Source: Pithys albifrons albifrons (Eukaryota > Chordata > Aves > Passeriformes > Thamnophilidae). Taken from it: a DNA stretch of 64,000 bases. Within the stretch, counting starts at the first letter, position 1. Every line of letters begins with the position of its first letter. Below the pieces are notes generated by a model. That model was not told where the DNA came from. It searched no databases and was given only the letters and a program-made list of their open reading frames with translations. The stretch spans positions 35,968,523-36,032,522 of the forward strand of contig NC_092462.1 in the NCBI RefSeq assembly GCF_047495875.1. Reading direction: 5' to 3'. The translations under genes were made by a program, and so were the position numbers. Positions 20,761 to 35,800 of this stretch are shown in pieces.

Positions 20761-23700
20761 ATTGTTGAAACAAGAGCCCTCAGGGAAGTTATCATAATGG
20801 TTCCAATCTTTTATCCTTCTTCACAGCACAAAAACATAAAAGAAGAACAAATTATGTTCTTAGGCTAGTGAACCAATGAAATGAGAAGACATGAGGAAAG
20901 ACAATTGAAAAATTATTTTGGCAGCAAACTAACTCCTTCAGAGCTCTCTTTTGTGCTGCACTGAGTCTAGAGAGAAAACTCATTGATTTGTTATGAGATT
21001 TTATTTTGTGTACACTAGCATTTTATGCATATTTGGGAGGTCCTCGGGGGGAAGCTTTCTGCCAATTCAGAAAGCATTTCTAATTAATTAAAGAGCTTTT
21101 ATTTCTATGTTCTTCTTGAAATTTTTTGTGGCGTTTTCATGCTAAGGCTTCTTGAATTCTATTTAAAAGCCATTAATCAGAAGAAAATTTGATGAGGATT
21201 TTCAACATAAGACTTCCAAGTTTAAACACTGTTGTCTCCCTTTAGACAGACAAACAGCTAGCTTAATTTTTAAAATTGCAGAACATCAAGAAGTTTGAAA
21301 TTAATTCCTATGAAATGCCTTTCTAAAGTCCTATCTAACCCTGTAACCTGTTGTTCACAGTAGCAGATGCTGAGGAAAGAATAAGTGAAGCACAGGGCAA
21401 ACATACAGGTATATCCTCCTGAGAACCTTCAAGGTAGACCAGCAGCCACAGCTCAAAGCACTTAAAGGAAGCAAATTCCCACACGAGACTGGGAGCTCCC
21501 GTTTTACTGAGTCTGAAAGGGATAAACAAATGGAATGTTTGTGGGGATGACTGTATCTATCATGTCTTCCTATGGATCTCCCCTAACATCACATGTGCAT
21601 CCTTTTTTTTTATTATTATTTTTGCAGCTTTCTCAAAGATTTAGTTTCTATTTCAAAGCATTGTACAAAATCTTTCATTTATTAAACTGATTGAAGGACA
21701 CCTCTTTTTTAACCACCTCCACAGCACATCAGCCCTCCCTAACCTATGAAACAGTATAAACAATGAAAGTCCCATCAATTTATGACAGTGAAAGTTACAT
21801 TACATAAAATAATACCAATTATGTACAGTCCAGAGACCTAGGTGTAAGCACATTTTGACATAATGAAAATAATAATAAAACAGTTCTTAAAGAAAAGAAT
21901 GAACAGGGATTTTACACTGTCAAAATAGGGAATACAGCCATGCCTGAGATAAAATGGCAACCTGTGCTGTTTGACATTATAGATGAAATTATCTAAGAGG
22001 AAAGAATACTCTAAGCCAGGAGAATTATGAGACAGAACTGATGGACAAGAACAGAGGATTTGTACTTCAGGTTTCCACTCACATAACTTCACAAACAATA
22101 CATGTTGCAGGAAAAATGTAATAAGGGAGGAAGACAGCATGTTGTTTTTCAGTCTATATTTTCATTAGTGACTTATCTTTCACACCCCTTCAATGCCTTC
22201 TGCAAAATGGTCTGGTATCTTCAATGGCAAAGAGGACATAAAATGCTAAAACTAAAAATACTTGCAGCTTCCTGAAGCTGTTCCCTGACTACATGCACTT
22301 TGATTTACTGCAATGAAAACATAAACTATGAAATATAAGAGGAATTATTTTATTATGAAAAACAATGCGTGCCCAGAAGCAAGGAAACATCTTCGTAGTT
22401 CCTCTTCATGATTCAGAATCATTGTGGCTTGAAACACATTCATAAATCTCATGGGTATTTTTAGAACACTTCAAAGTTTAAAATACAATTTATAATTATG
22501 GCTGATGAGTATTGAATTCGTATTAGTGAATGTAAGGAAGTATTACTTCAGGCATACCATTGTGGCACATGTGTAAGGCCTAGTTCAGGAAAAGCCGCTA
22601 GATTAATTTCACTAAACTGTCTTCTGTCCTAACAAATTTATTTTCTAAAAGAACATACCTAAATGAATACTACAGTGATTTTTCAGCCATTGAAAGATAA
22701 GTTCAGTTTCAGAGTGAAATATGATAGAATCCTATCAAGACAGGAGTAAGAAATTCAAACAAGCAAAGCTTTTGTTTCTCACACCATCATCCATCCAACA
22801 GCTCTGTGGGCTCATTCACATCCTGAAGTTGTGAGCTCTCAAAACACCTTTTTAAATCCTGGCACTGATAATCAATCATGGGAAATTTTTTCACTTTTTT
22901 AAGAAAGAATCTTGATCACTAGCCTGAGAGAGCTATTCTTGTCACTCAATCAAAAATTCTGGGTAGTTGTACTTTAAACACCTGAATTGGTCTTCTCAGT
23001 TTAATTACATTTTCACAAAAGTGTACTACAATAAAGATGCTGGAAGAGCTCAGTTTATAACCATAGTAAAACTTTTAGTTTAATTTGAGTATATTAAAGA
23101 ATTTTATCTAACTACTAACATAGCTTATTCAAAACCTAAAATTCCAGTTAGTTACACCATATTTCCTTATTATAATGGTAGTAGTATATCATGCTTCCTG
23201 AGGTCACCTTGACGAAATACCCTGTGTCCAAACATCGCACTGTCTTCTCGAAGGGTCATGCAGTGATATTCATGCAAGTTCATGATTGCAGAGTTTCATG
23301 AGATAAACTTGAATGAGAGTGGCTTGTTCCACCAAAGATAGCAAGAATATTCACAACTAACACCATTTTTATGAGACATTTGGATAGTATGTCTGAATAA
23401 AATGTACTTTATCTAGTAAGATATTGTTTATCTGGGAACCTGTGAGTTACCAATATATACAATACAAACCTTGCAGGGTGTCTTTTCATACAGACAGCAA
23501 CAGTTTTCAGAAACCAATAACTCTCACTGTACCTAACCTAGAATTACATCTCACTACAGGGAACATCTTAGTATGTTGATCAGAGCTGGAGAGCCGAAAT
23601 GTGAACTACTTTCACTCAAGTTAAAACCATTAAAGTATCTCAACCTTCACAGAATACTGACCAAAATTCCACACATTCCTTTTGAATCAAAGCCAAGACA

Positions 23701-26700
23701 TGTCACTAGAGATGTTTCACAGAAATTTCTCAGATTTTTTTTTTTTTGCAAGTGAATTAGATTTCTTGAAATCAAGGTTTTATCATTAGGTGTTTTTTTT
23801 AAAAATTAGATTACTTAATAATTTTGTTTTTTTTTTTTTTTAAATTCCATGACTGAAACATTCTCCATTGCTCTATAGCTACAGACATACAGGCATGATT
23901 CTTTTGTGACCTTTAAGCTAACACAAATCTGGCAATATAAAACAAATAAGTGGTCTGTGCTTCTAGGTCTGTAGTCTATTATATTTCAGTTTTATCTGAA
24001 GTCCAGAGAGTTTCAGGAAGGATGGAAAATAGAAGAGATTAGCTGGTTTCTTCCTATCCAATTAAACCTATTAATCCAGAAGTCTTAAAATTCGTTGCAA
24101 AAGTAATTGCAACTTATATATAATGTAAGCCAGGCAGGTATCAGTCTCTCAATTAAAAATTATGGAAGCTGAGAGGAGATATGTTAAGAGACATTCTAAA
24201 GGTCACCCACAGTTAGAAATAGCCTCCAAGTAGATTTTCTCCCCAGCACAGAAAAACAGGCAATACAAGTACATATCCATATAACCCTGTGTGTTTTCAA
24301 GATACCTTACATGTGTATTTCTTCTATTTCCAGAACATAGTCCATATTTTCAGTTGTAATGCTAAGGATAATAATCAGTTTTCAGGTTGATGAACAAACT
24401 GGATTTGAATGCCAAACTCATTAAGGACTCAGGAGTAGCACACAAACCATTCTACAAAGGCAGCCTGACACTAAAATTCACAGGCTGGTGCATTGCATTG
24501 CATGATCCACATGTATTGATGCTGACACAGGAAGAACATTAAGCCTAAAACACCATCTCCCACACAACTAATTAATCTTTAACTTTCCACCATTCATTTC
24601 TGATATTCAACAGCTTTGGAGGAAGGTAGCATAAGAAGTTCATAAGTATTTTATTTGCATTTTACAAACAAGCAAGTAAGAAATATAACTTCTTAAATGT
24701 AGGACATAGTAGAGGTAATGTTAATTATTGATTAATATAAAAGCACATTATTAAGAGACAAGGTATGATTGAGGTCATGCATTACAATGATTAATGACTG
24801 TTTTCCAGAAAACATGCACTGTGCTTGTAAAATTATGTTCATCTAAGAATTAATTAATCTAAAAGCTTTAAGAAAACATAAAAGCACAATAATCAGGAAA
24901 TTGGGTTAGCAGTTTAATTTGCAAAAAGAAAATTTGTATAACTGATTAGTCTGAGAGCAGCTGCAGAGCTGGCAAAGCCTTCAGATAAAAACCAACTTAA
25001 GAATGGCATATTAGTATTTGCTTTGTATTCATCTTTCCTGTACACTTACTGCAGAATAATAGCCAAAACTGCCATTCCATTTTCTGGTGTATGAAGGAAA
25101 CAATATTATGCATGTGCAAAAATGTGTGCTCTGAACACACCCCACTATCAGCCCATGCTCCACGTGACTGACTCCAAGAGAGAACTTCAACCACATCAAC
25201 TAAACAGACTTGCATTCCAGCTTGGTTGTATAGGCCGCATGAAAAAGATCTCACATGATGTTCTGCATCCAACTCTTTTTTATGTTTCAGAAATCATCTG
25301 TTTGCAATCTTCAGAGGTGTCACATGAGGGATTTTGGTTGTGTTTTTCTCTTCTAGAAATTGCTGTGATGACCAGATGTCACCAGAGTGAATGTTTGTGA
25401 GGAGCAGCCCTGATAAATCATTGGCAACTGAATTTATAACAGCACTTGTATCTACATGTGGCCACATCTGGTCTATGGCATCTCAGATATGAATTTACAC
25501 AGCAATACAAGGCTTGGAGCAGCATGTGAAAGAGAAACAATAAAGAGACTTATGTCACAGTTAACATTATCTCTGGCCATGGCAGTATAATATTGCCACT
25601 TCACGTAGCCTGACCACAGCTGCACATCACCCTTTCTATCCTACTGAAGAGAAAGAAAATGAAGTTCTGACCTGTTAAACAGTCTTTGAATAGCAGCTTG
25701 TTAACCACACAACAAATTCAATCTCAATAATTAGCATCATGCAGCCACTAACCATACTCTCTCCCCACACATCAGGACATATTCCATCCAGACTTTGTGA
25801 CCCTGTTATCTTGGTCCCTCCCCATCTTACATAATCCCTGAAATTTTTGAAAAGAAATTTGGAGAACCACTTCCCTGATTCATGCATAAGGTTAGTATGC
25901 TGTAAATCATTAAAAATGGAAAGCAAAGCAAAGATAAACCATCCCTAGGTCTCTCTATATTCTCCTAATAGGCAGCCAAATTTACATCCAAGACAATGCT
26001 GTGAAAATGAACAAGATCTTCAACAGAATTTTTCTTTGCAAAATCAGCACAGCATTATTGTCACATATTAATCTGGACACAAGCAATTTATAATTGAGAG
26101 TGTTTTGCAACAATGACTGCAGCTTAATAAGTGTTTATTTCACTTCCATGGGCCACAGAAAGAGAAGGATCACAAGATACAGTGAATAATTGAGAAAATA
26201 AAATAATGTAATTCCAAATGTTTGTTGTTTATTTGAGGTTACTGCTATGACAGAGCAACAAATACACTGGAGCAGAAAATGTGGAATACCTAAAGCACCA
26301 AAGGCAGGGTTGTTCATTCAGTATGGAGTATACACTTTATGAATATGAAGTCCTTTTTTATCAGCAAAATTTGTAACTGAAAATGAGAAAGGACTTATAA
26401 GAAAAATGATATGACCTCTGACCAGCAACATGAGAATATTACTATTTAAGAATTTGCTGAATCAATTAAAATCAGAGTTAGCTCTAAATACATCCTTTAA
26501 TATATTTCAGTACAGAGTTTTTCCTCAATCAGGAGTTGGTATAGAAATAGTAAGCAGATGAAGCTGAAGAAAGTTAAAAAAAAAAATCCTTGTGGGTGAA
26601 AGTTGAAGTGAATTGTCTTCCCTCCAGACAAATGAAGAACTCATAGAAAAATCAGTGGCAAGATTTTTCAAATGAATAGAGATGTAGTAAACCTGCACTA

Positions 26701-29700
26701 TAACTCTTATTGACTTATCAACTCCATGAAGAATTGAAGGAGAAAACCCATTAGCAGAAACTTTAAGAGGTTATTGTATATGCAGAGCACACCTTATAAG
26801 CATAAAATGAGGTCTTCAGAAAGAGGAGATTTCAAAGGTAAAGCTGAAATCTTTTACTATGTTGTTTTCTTCTGTGTAGGTGCAATAGTACATTATAAAA
26901 AAAAAGGCATTTAAAGATGGGAAATATAAATTCTTAATACTTCAACAATTCTAGCTAGTACTTAACCAAACCTGTAATTGTAACTCTGCAGGGTCTGCAA
27001 ACAAGGAGCAGTAGTAGAAAGCTCCTAGAGAGTGTGTATTAATAAATACACTGAGAACTTCCCTACATCCTGGATGTGTGATGTCTCCCACATCCTTGTA
27101 CAAGAGCCTGTATTTATACTAATTCCTAAGTTTCCTAGTGAGCAGCAGCAGCACTACCCTTCAGTTCTCAAGCCAGATTAGTTACACTGGCAGAGGAGAA
27201 ACCAAGCTACTGCTTCTTCAACACAATTACCCAGACATCCATGAAAGAAGAAAACACAGAAATGCAGGTCCTACCTGAAAACAACTTTTAATGTCATCAC
27301 TTCAACAGTTCTGTGTTTGACAATTATGTTTACAAAATGCAGGTAAAGGCTTTATAGGAAACATCATTCTTAGTGCAAAATTGGCTGATTTTAATACATG
27401 CTTATACAAACATGAAATACAGGTGCTGGTGGCCATGCCAGTTGCACAAGTAAGCAGTACAACAGAATATATAGATCATTACACTTTTAGTCTACTACAG
27501 TAGACATTCCTGAAGAGATCCTAATTATTAGTTCACTGATTATTCTCTAAATAGGACAAACATTCTCACATTTAAAACCAAAGTTCCATCTGTTTTCATA
27601 TTGTTTATGCATTCACTTTCTAACAGTAGCCTGAGTTCAATATGAAAATATAGTCAAGAAGGAAAAGCTGTGACATGAAATACAGATTTGACAAACACAA
27701 GGTAATGCTTAATAAACAGATATGAACTACTGAGTCATCCTGCTTGAATTTAAATGCACTACATCAAACTTGGGAAAAAACTAAACAAATAAGGCTTCAG
27801 TGTAGACAACTGAGATGAGTGTCAAGTTCAATATCAGTTAAGAGAACACAGTCTGGAAGTACGCAGTTAATGAAAACACTGTAAGTATGTTGGATTTTTT
27901 TTACATGCATTCAGGTGTAGCTCTATTCTGGTCAGTCTGAGAATGAATTTAACAAGAAAGAAAAGCATTCAGAGAAGAAAACATCCAAAATACATTTGCA
28001 GATAGGTAAACTATTTGAGAGGAAATAATAAATAAATGCTGCTAAGAAAACATCATCATTATGTTCATGGTGGATAAGAGTAGAAGAGGGCTTGACTGAG
28101 TCTGTCTGGGATGGAATTCATTTTCTTCACAGGAGCCTGTGCAGTGCAATGTTTTGGATTTGTGGCTAAAACAGAGTGGGTAACACCAAAGTTCTGGCTA
28201 TTGCTGAGCAGTGCTTGTACAACTCAAGACTTTCCCAGTTCCTTATTCCATCCCTGCCAGCATCTCATTCATTATTAATGGAAAAAAAAATTCTGCAGCA
28301 GCTCCAGCCTATAAAATTTTCCTCCACAATTCAGTTCACTGGGGTTGAGAAGACATGCTGTGATCTGGCATACTTTGATTAATGCTGCTGTACTTGTTCT
28401 GAACTGGCTTTCAAAATCCAAAAATTCAAAGAAAACATAAGTCACAATCTGGTCTCTTTGATTACATTTACAGGCTCTCCAGTCATTCCACAACTCTACC
28501 AGTCTTTTACCACAGCTTTCAAGCTGTGACAATTTAGATAAGTGAAACATTAAGTACCTCATTATAAGTCCTCTTCTGCACCACAGGAATTGATGGCAGC
28601 ATTGCCATAGACTTCAATGGGAGCTGCATTGCAATTTGAAACACATCTTGTACACATTTAACACAAAGATTTCAAAATTCAGAGACTTTCAAATCTTCTT
28701 CAAATCAGTTACACTGAACCAGTCTTACCTATAACAGGAAGAGGTGGCAGGCCAGTTTTGTAGAATACTACAAAAAGTTCCTGAAATGCAGCTTTTCTTG
28801 TTCTGCCATATTCATCCAAATCTCTTGCTATGACTTATGTGACAAGCAACCATCAGAATGTTAAAAGCCATTTCCAGCAAACATAACAGAATAAAAAGAG
28901 CAGGGACAAATAACTTTCAAAATTGTCTTCTGAGACAGGCAAAATATTTATCCGCTAGAAACTGATCTACTATGAAGCAGCTACCAGAATGCCATCATTT
29001 ACCAGCTACCATAATTTAAGATTCCATCTTATAAGAAACCACACAGGCAAGCAGCTTTACTAATTTAGTTTACAACATAGTCCTGTGTAGTCAGAATGAG
29101 ACATATTCCCTCCCAGCAGGTATGCATTTCCCTCTCTCTTACCTAAGACCAAAGAAGCAAAGTGTAACCAGCCTCACAAATTCTGCATTCTGCAGATTGT
29201 TTATGTTGTCCCAGCAACAAGAAATTGATACTAAATCTTTCTGTGAAAAAATTAAATACCAGTAATGCTGAATATCTATAAATTATTCAGAGATGAGATT
29301 ATCTTCTATCTTAATTCGCCATCTATGACAGATATATCAATCTAGCCACTCAGCATCATGTCTCTTAGGTAGAGAGGGAAAGCCCAGATATTTAGCAATT
29401 TTTCCACAAGTCTTGCTGACATTATTTTGGGGATTCATTACCTTTGAAAATCCCTTTAAAAAGGTATTAATAAAATACCATACCAATATAATGGCAAAAT
29501 AGCTCCTTTCCTCAGCATTTCCATAGGTCATGGAGAATTATGGGTGTGACACATGGCAGCTAACAATTCTGCAGTTTCTCAGATAAAGGGGAAAGTTGAT
29601 GTCTCTCTTTCTTGAAAATCCTGTCTTGAACAAAAAAGGAGAAAGGTACTCATGAAGTTCCCCACAGATAATTATAGGTACAAGGTTTGGAGGCTGAAGT

Positions 29701-32357
29701 TTTCACTTTTATTCTTTTCTTAAAAATGCAGCAGTGAAGACATGGACATTATAAATGCATGGATTTTTTTTTTCATCTTGAGATGTGTGTGTTTTAAAAT
29801 TCTTCCCTGTGTTGCTACAGATCTTTGTTGCATTGGTAGAAGAGGCTAGTGTTTCTTAAATGACTGTCTCTTACCCTTTATTACTGTAATTCTGTAATCT
29901 GTTCTTCAAAACTACTTTTTGCACAGGCTACAAGGTATTTCAAAGGTCAGGAATTACTATTTTGGAACTATACATTTCTTTTCTTTTTTGATTGTTCGTA
30001 TTTTATGTTCATAGATTTTTTTTCATTTTTCCAGATAAGACATTCAGAAAGGCAGTTTACTATGTTCAGCAGATTGTCTCCATTTGACCTTTCTCTGGTG
30101 ATATCTAGAGCTCAGATACCATATCATCCTAGTGGTACAATTCTTTCCAGATTATAAAAAGGAGCTACCTCAAAATAGCATGCCTTGAGTGCTGAAAATT
30201 GCAGCCATGCCTTAAAACCAGTTTGAGGAATAGTACAATATTTTTAAGAAACTGCATGTCAGCTAACTGAGGTCTTAATACCTTCTTTTTCACTACTTGG
30301 GAATATTCCCATCTAGAGCACATTTGTACAAACACATATAAAGGAGAGTTCTTGTAGTGAAACATGACAGTGATTAAATGGTCACTTTAAATGCTGGTTT
30401 TCTTGTAAAATACATAGCTTAATGAATCAAACATCAGTTATTTCTTTACAATTATATTTTATTAAGTCCCATATTAATAATGCAGCACTCCACTCACTAT
30501 ACAGAACTGATCTTCTGTGAATCATATAGAATAGCACAGCAAACTCAGGTACAGCATTGGCATCAGCAGCCATTGAACCAGCATTGTCTGAAGACAACAC
30601 TGCAGTTTTACAGAAACAGTACCAGTTCCCTCACAGATTTTTGCAAATTACAACCAGAATATCTTCCCAGATGGCACTGTACTTGACCATGACACCTCAA
30701 CTGAGGAAAATTTCTTCCAGGTGGAACACTCATAACTATAATTCCAGAGCTTTTATTTATATTTAAGTATCATATTACTGTATAGTTCAACTTTTTTAGT
30801 TCATCTGTGTTTTAGCCTAGCAAAGAAACTAGACTAAAAACAAAAGTACATAATGCACTCAGAATTCTGATCAGTAGCTTGCAAAATATTTAATTTCTTG
30901 AATTAATTATGGCCAAGGAACTCAGACAAAAAGTATTTCTCCCATGTAAAACTTTTAAGACGATATGTAGTAAAGGTTTGGTTCTCAGTTGTCAGCTACT
31001 CCCCATGACTGTGAACTGTGCTGTTGACAAGAGCCACTCTTACAGAATTCCAGATACCAGAGAAGTACATATTAATATATGGATGGACGAAATTAACATT
31101 CAAAGATTATTTCAAAGGTAATTTCTGAGAAATTGAAAAAATAACCAGGTATGTTCACATATTAAGTTGATCATATTTTAAATATAGCAGTCCTCTACTA
31201 TATTGTTTTGTTTCAAATTTCCATTTAACTATTCATGGCATCATTTCATAATAAATTTGTTCATGAAACTTTGTGCATAACAGTAGTTTCAGGAGTCAGA
31301 GGGTGGAGGGGAATTAAACACACACTCACAGTTGTCTGCACTTATGGTAAACGGAAGGGCTTAACTTTATATAAAGCATATTCTATTTTATACAAACATT
31401 TATTTTCCAGTACGTTCTCCTTTTCAGAAGATTATTAAACATACATTGCATTTCTTATCTGAGATCTAATTAGTTACCGTTCTCAGTGATGGAAAGGCAA
31501 ACTTTTTCCTCAGGCCAAAACTCACTCATGGTTACCGAAACAAAAATTACTATTTCTTCTCAGTCAGAACAGCATTAAAACACCAAACCATGTGATATTT
31601 TTCCTAAATGCTAATTATCTACAGAATACAGTTCTTTGAATGAAAGCTAAATAAAATCAGTGTGTAGGTGTGAAATTCTGACATTTGTTTTTCATCTCTT
31701 GCTTCATATGGGGCTAAATGCTTAGTTCACAGGTCAAGCAGCATTTGATTAGACTAATGGAATATTCTAGGATGATAGAGTGAAACAACAATAGGCAGGA
31801 GTAGGAATTATTACTCTTTTCCAATTTCATATCTTGAAAGCAATAATAGGGCATTCTTTGGAAATAATGCTGAGAAAGAAACTAGATTTGCCATCAAATA
31901 AAGATAGACAGGAAAATTGACTTTAGGCATTGGACAAAAGATACTACTATCCTCAACAGTAACCTGGTGTGAAATATAATTTGCTTTTCATTCACAGATT
32001 TAAAACTGAAAACTATACCTTCAAATGCAACACTTTCTAGTAAAAATATATAGTCATGCTCCACATTCCTGAGATATTTCAGGGCATTGAATGCTCAGAA
32101 ATGCCTTTGTGTAATCTGTTTTCACCATATAATACTATAGCTCTCTAGTGACTAGTGAGTATTTCAAGACTACAAGGTTTCATGCTACAATATAGCCAAG
32201 GGCCAAATCTAGACTTAAGAACAGTAGAAGGTGATGAATTAAATGTGCAAAAGATCTGGTGTCACTACTTTTAAGTAATTTTGTAAAAATTGTTTCTTTA
32301 CACTGCACAAACCAAGAAAATTTACCTTTAAAAAGTAAAAGACCAATAGACTAGCAG
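20761..32357. other. AT-rich non-coding DNA with no identified gene
   Basis: Over about 11.6 kb I recognise no exon, repeat family or RNA gene. Poly(T) runs occur near 23740 and 23830. Open frames up to about 100 codons occur on both strands and look random. Two stretches, about 21000-21190 and 24690-24960, are dense in TAATTA/ATTAAT words and lack recognisable repeat sequence, so they are candidates for conserved non-coding elements. Confidence 0.5.
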
Positions 32358-32866
32358 TTTGTGATGGAAGACCCCTAAGATCACTGAGTCCAACCACTAA
32401 CCTAACACTTCCAGGTTCACCACTAAACTGTGTCCCTAAGCACCAAGTCTATGCATTTTTTGAACACTTCCAGAAATGGTGAGTCAACCAGTTCCCTGAA
32501 CAGACTGTTCCAATACTTGAGAAACCTGTGAAGAAAGTTTCCCTAACATCCAATCTAAACCTCCTGGAGCATAACTTGAGCCCATTTCCTCTTGCCTTTC
32601 CCTTATCACCTGGGAGAAGTGACCAACTCCCACCTGACTACAAGCTCCTTTCAGGTAGGTGTAGGGAACAATAAAAGCCCCTCCTGAAACTTTTTTTCTC
32701 CAGACTAAATAACCCCAGCTCCCTCAGCTATTCCTCGTAAGACTTGTGCTTAAGACCTTTCACCAGCTTCACTGCCCTTCTCTGGACACAAAATGGAACA
32801 CTCTGGCTTCTCTACTTACACATGCCCTCAATAAAAGGCACGGGACTAACCTAAAACTGAAACCAC
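32358..32866 (-). mobile_element. CR1 LINE 3' region, antisense
   Basis: The plus strand shows the reverse complement of a CR1 3' region in order: 'aagatcactgagtccaacca', 'tccctaagcaccaagtctat', 'aaacctcctggagca', 'ccagctccctcagctattcctc', 'ttcactgcccttctctggac' and 'cctaaaactgaaacca'. It is 5'-truncated and diverged, with no coding capacity. Confidence 0.9.
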
Positions 32867-35800
32867 TCATGGAGATTAACCTATGTGCTAAATTCACTCT
32901 TGAATCTTAGTAATGAATTTGTCATGCTTTTACCTCTAGTTACACAGGTTATGTCATGTAAAATGTTAACTTGTAAGATGGAGTCTAAATCTGGGAATAA
33001 CCCAATTTCTGCAGTAATAGTTAAACTTTTAAATGCGATACTGCAAGCAGCATAAGCCTCATGGTAGGTCTAAAATTTGGCCTCCTGTTTGAGTTCAAAG
33101 AAATTCAGCAGAATTGAATGAACTTAACTGATTTGAGGCACACTAAGAAGTCCTGGGACAATCTATGAAATTGGTGACTATGAACTTTATTCTCCAGAGA
33201 CAGGCACTCTTCCTGAATAATGCTCAGGTGATTAAATGAGGCAAATGCAGTTGTTTCCATTAGGTTTGTCAGAACAGATTTACATTAACTTATACTTCTC
33301 TTTGTTATTGCAAACTGTGAAAGCAGATTCTGTGAGCAGGCAGGGCTTTTCAAATCTGTCATTTTCCCTGAATGAACTTGGTTCTATCCAGAAGTGCCAA
33401 CCTGCAGCACAGTACCTCCTGCATTGTTCTGGCAGACTTCTTTTAAGTCCTTTCACCCAACTGCTGGTTTTTCACTGCTGTTGCTTTCTCTCAGTCTGAC
33501 TTTATGGGAATGTTGTCAGTGCTACTTTGACGCTTAGGCTCTTGCCTTAATCAGTGTAAAATATGAAGTTAATAGATACACAGATTCTAGAAAAAAATCA
33601 AAACTACTTTTCCAGAAGATGGCTCTATACTTCTATTTTATTCATCACAACTCTTCTACCTGACAAAAAGTTTGTTACTATATATATGAAGGACTTAACT
33701 CCAGATACCTTTCACTTTACCCTAATGCTACCACCCTGCATATGTAAGGAACTTACTTGTTCCTTTTTAAAGGGAGGGAGTGTTGCATGGCAATACTGTG
33801 TCATTATCAAATATGAAACAAAAGCCATGGTAAAGTTCAGAAAAAGTAGGAAAAGTTTGTGATAGATGAACTGTCATTACTTTCAACTGTTTATTCTCAA
33901 CACTGCTTAAGAGAAGGAAACTGACATGAATTCATGAGAAATCTGAGAAAGAGCATCTTTATGGAAGTTCCTGCCATATTTACTAACTTTTCAGAGATAC
34001 CAACATTGGCACAAACTACATTTACAGCAATTCAAAACTGAATCAACAACTGATAAAACATAAGTTGATGAATAACTACTACGTAGCACAGATTTAAGCT
34101 TCTGGTTCAGTTTTAGGCAAAAGTTCCAAAGTTAGTTACATTAGAGAATGCACATTTTGCAAAAACTGCAAAAAGCATCTGATCTTAAAATGGTGAATAT
34201 GTTGTGCTTATACAGTTTAAACTCTAATTTTGAAATTAATTTAGTTCAACAACTTTTTTGGTAAACAAGTGACACAGGTTCTTATTTCTTATAGATGCTC
34301 AGGCATCATATTTCTCTGAAAGGATGAAAGTATAATGCCAATTATTACACCTTCTAAAACAAATCCCTTTGGGGCAGTTGAAATCATTGCAAGACCAAAA
34401 AAAAAAAGGGGTTTAGGTTTACATATTTGTATGTGAGTGTCTGCTTAGGGACACTTATAAAGACTAATTCAGTTTAGAGGTGTTATGGCATTTGCTACAT
34501 TCAAATGTCAGTTTATCACTTTTCAAGGCTAAAGATTTCTCAGACACAATTTTCAAATGATCTCTAAGAACTTGAGAATTTTGTACAGCCTTGGATGTAT
34601 TTGAAGTAGTCTACATATTAAAGCTGAAGTTAACTCAAGTGTGTAGGTGCCAGAAGAACAAAATATTCAGCTTAATGTTCAATTTGAATGATTATCAAAT
34701 TTTCACAACAAAACTCTGAGGCTGATTGAGCTGTTACAACCATTTTAAAGTGATGCAAGTTCACTGATCTACTCTGCTGTTGATGGAAGTTTGGACTGGA
34801 AAAGATGAGCCATTGTTGCAATAATGCCATATTGCTGTTCTGAAATCTAGACATTACAAGCAATTGAAGAAGAAACAATTACTAAAAAAGTTTTGATATT
34901 CCCACCATCACCAAATATGATAATTAATCTTTTGGACTATGCCTAATAGAGCACATGCAACTTGGTATATTGCTGTTAATGGCAATGAGCCAAGTCTATA
35001 GAGATTTATTCTTTCCAAAGTCTCCACAATACACTCAAAGCTTGACAGATAAGATGATGACGATAATAAAAGCATTTATCAAACTGAAATGCAGTCACCT
35101 CTGGGGTGAGCTGCAATATTAATATTTTCTCCTGTGAATGCTTCATCGTACCCCTTAGAGATTAGCATTATCTGATTGGACCTTGGCTATAAAATTACTT
35201 GAAGATCCCTTTCAACAGCTGGAAGTATTTCTTCTGATGGTGGCTGAAAACAAAGGTGTAAATGCTGCTTTGCATTCAAGTTTCTGCACTGGAGATAATA
35301 CAGATTTTCACTATAGCAGGATACTACACCAGGAATGTAACTCTGTGTCTGGAAGGCAAGGTCCTATCAGTCAATTACAAAGCTAACACTGAGAAAGCTG
35401 CTGACCAGTGTCATCAGATCTCTTGAAAGCTTTATTTAACCTTGTTAAATGAACTTCTGAATTAAATTGTCTCCACTACAAAATGAGATAATAATCTCAT
35501 GCCTTAGAGTCTCTACCTAAGTCTTGCTTTGCTATTATTTTCTTTTTTTTTTCTCTCTTTTTTTTAAATAAAGTCAAGCCCATTCCAGGTAGTTCTTTTA
35601 ACCTTCTTGTGAGTTTTAAAGAAGGTCTGTAGGGAACTGGGAAGAAAAAAATAATTGCTCAGTTTCTTAATATTAAAAAAAAAAACCTATTTCTTCTAGG
35701 AGTACACAACATAAAGCATTACTTCAAGCTTATTAATTAACTCAGAGAGATGTATCTCACCTTACACAAGGCCTGACAGCCAGAGGGACTTTACATTATA

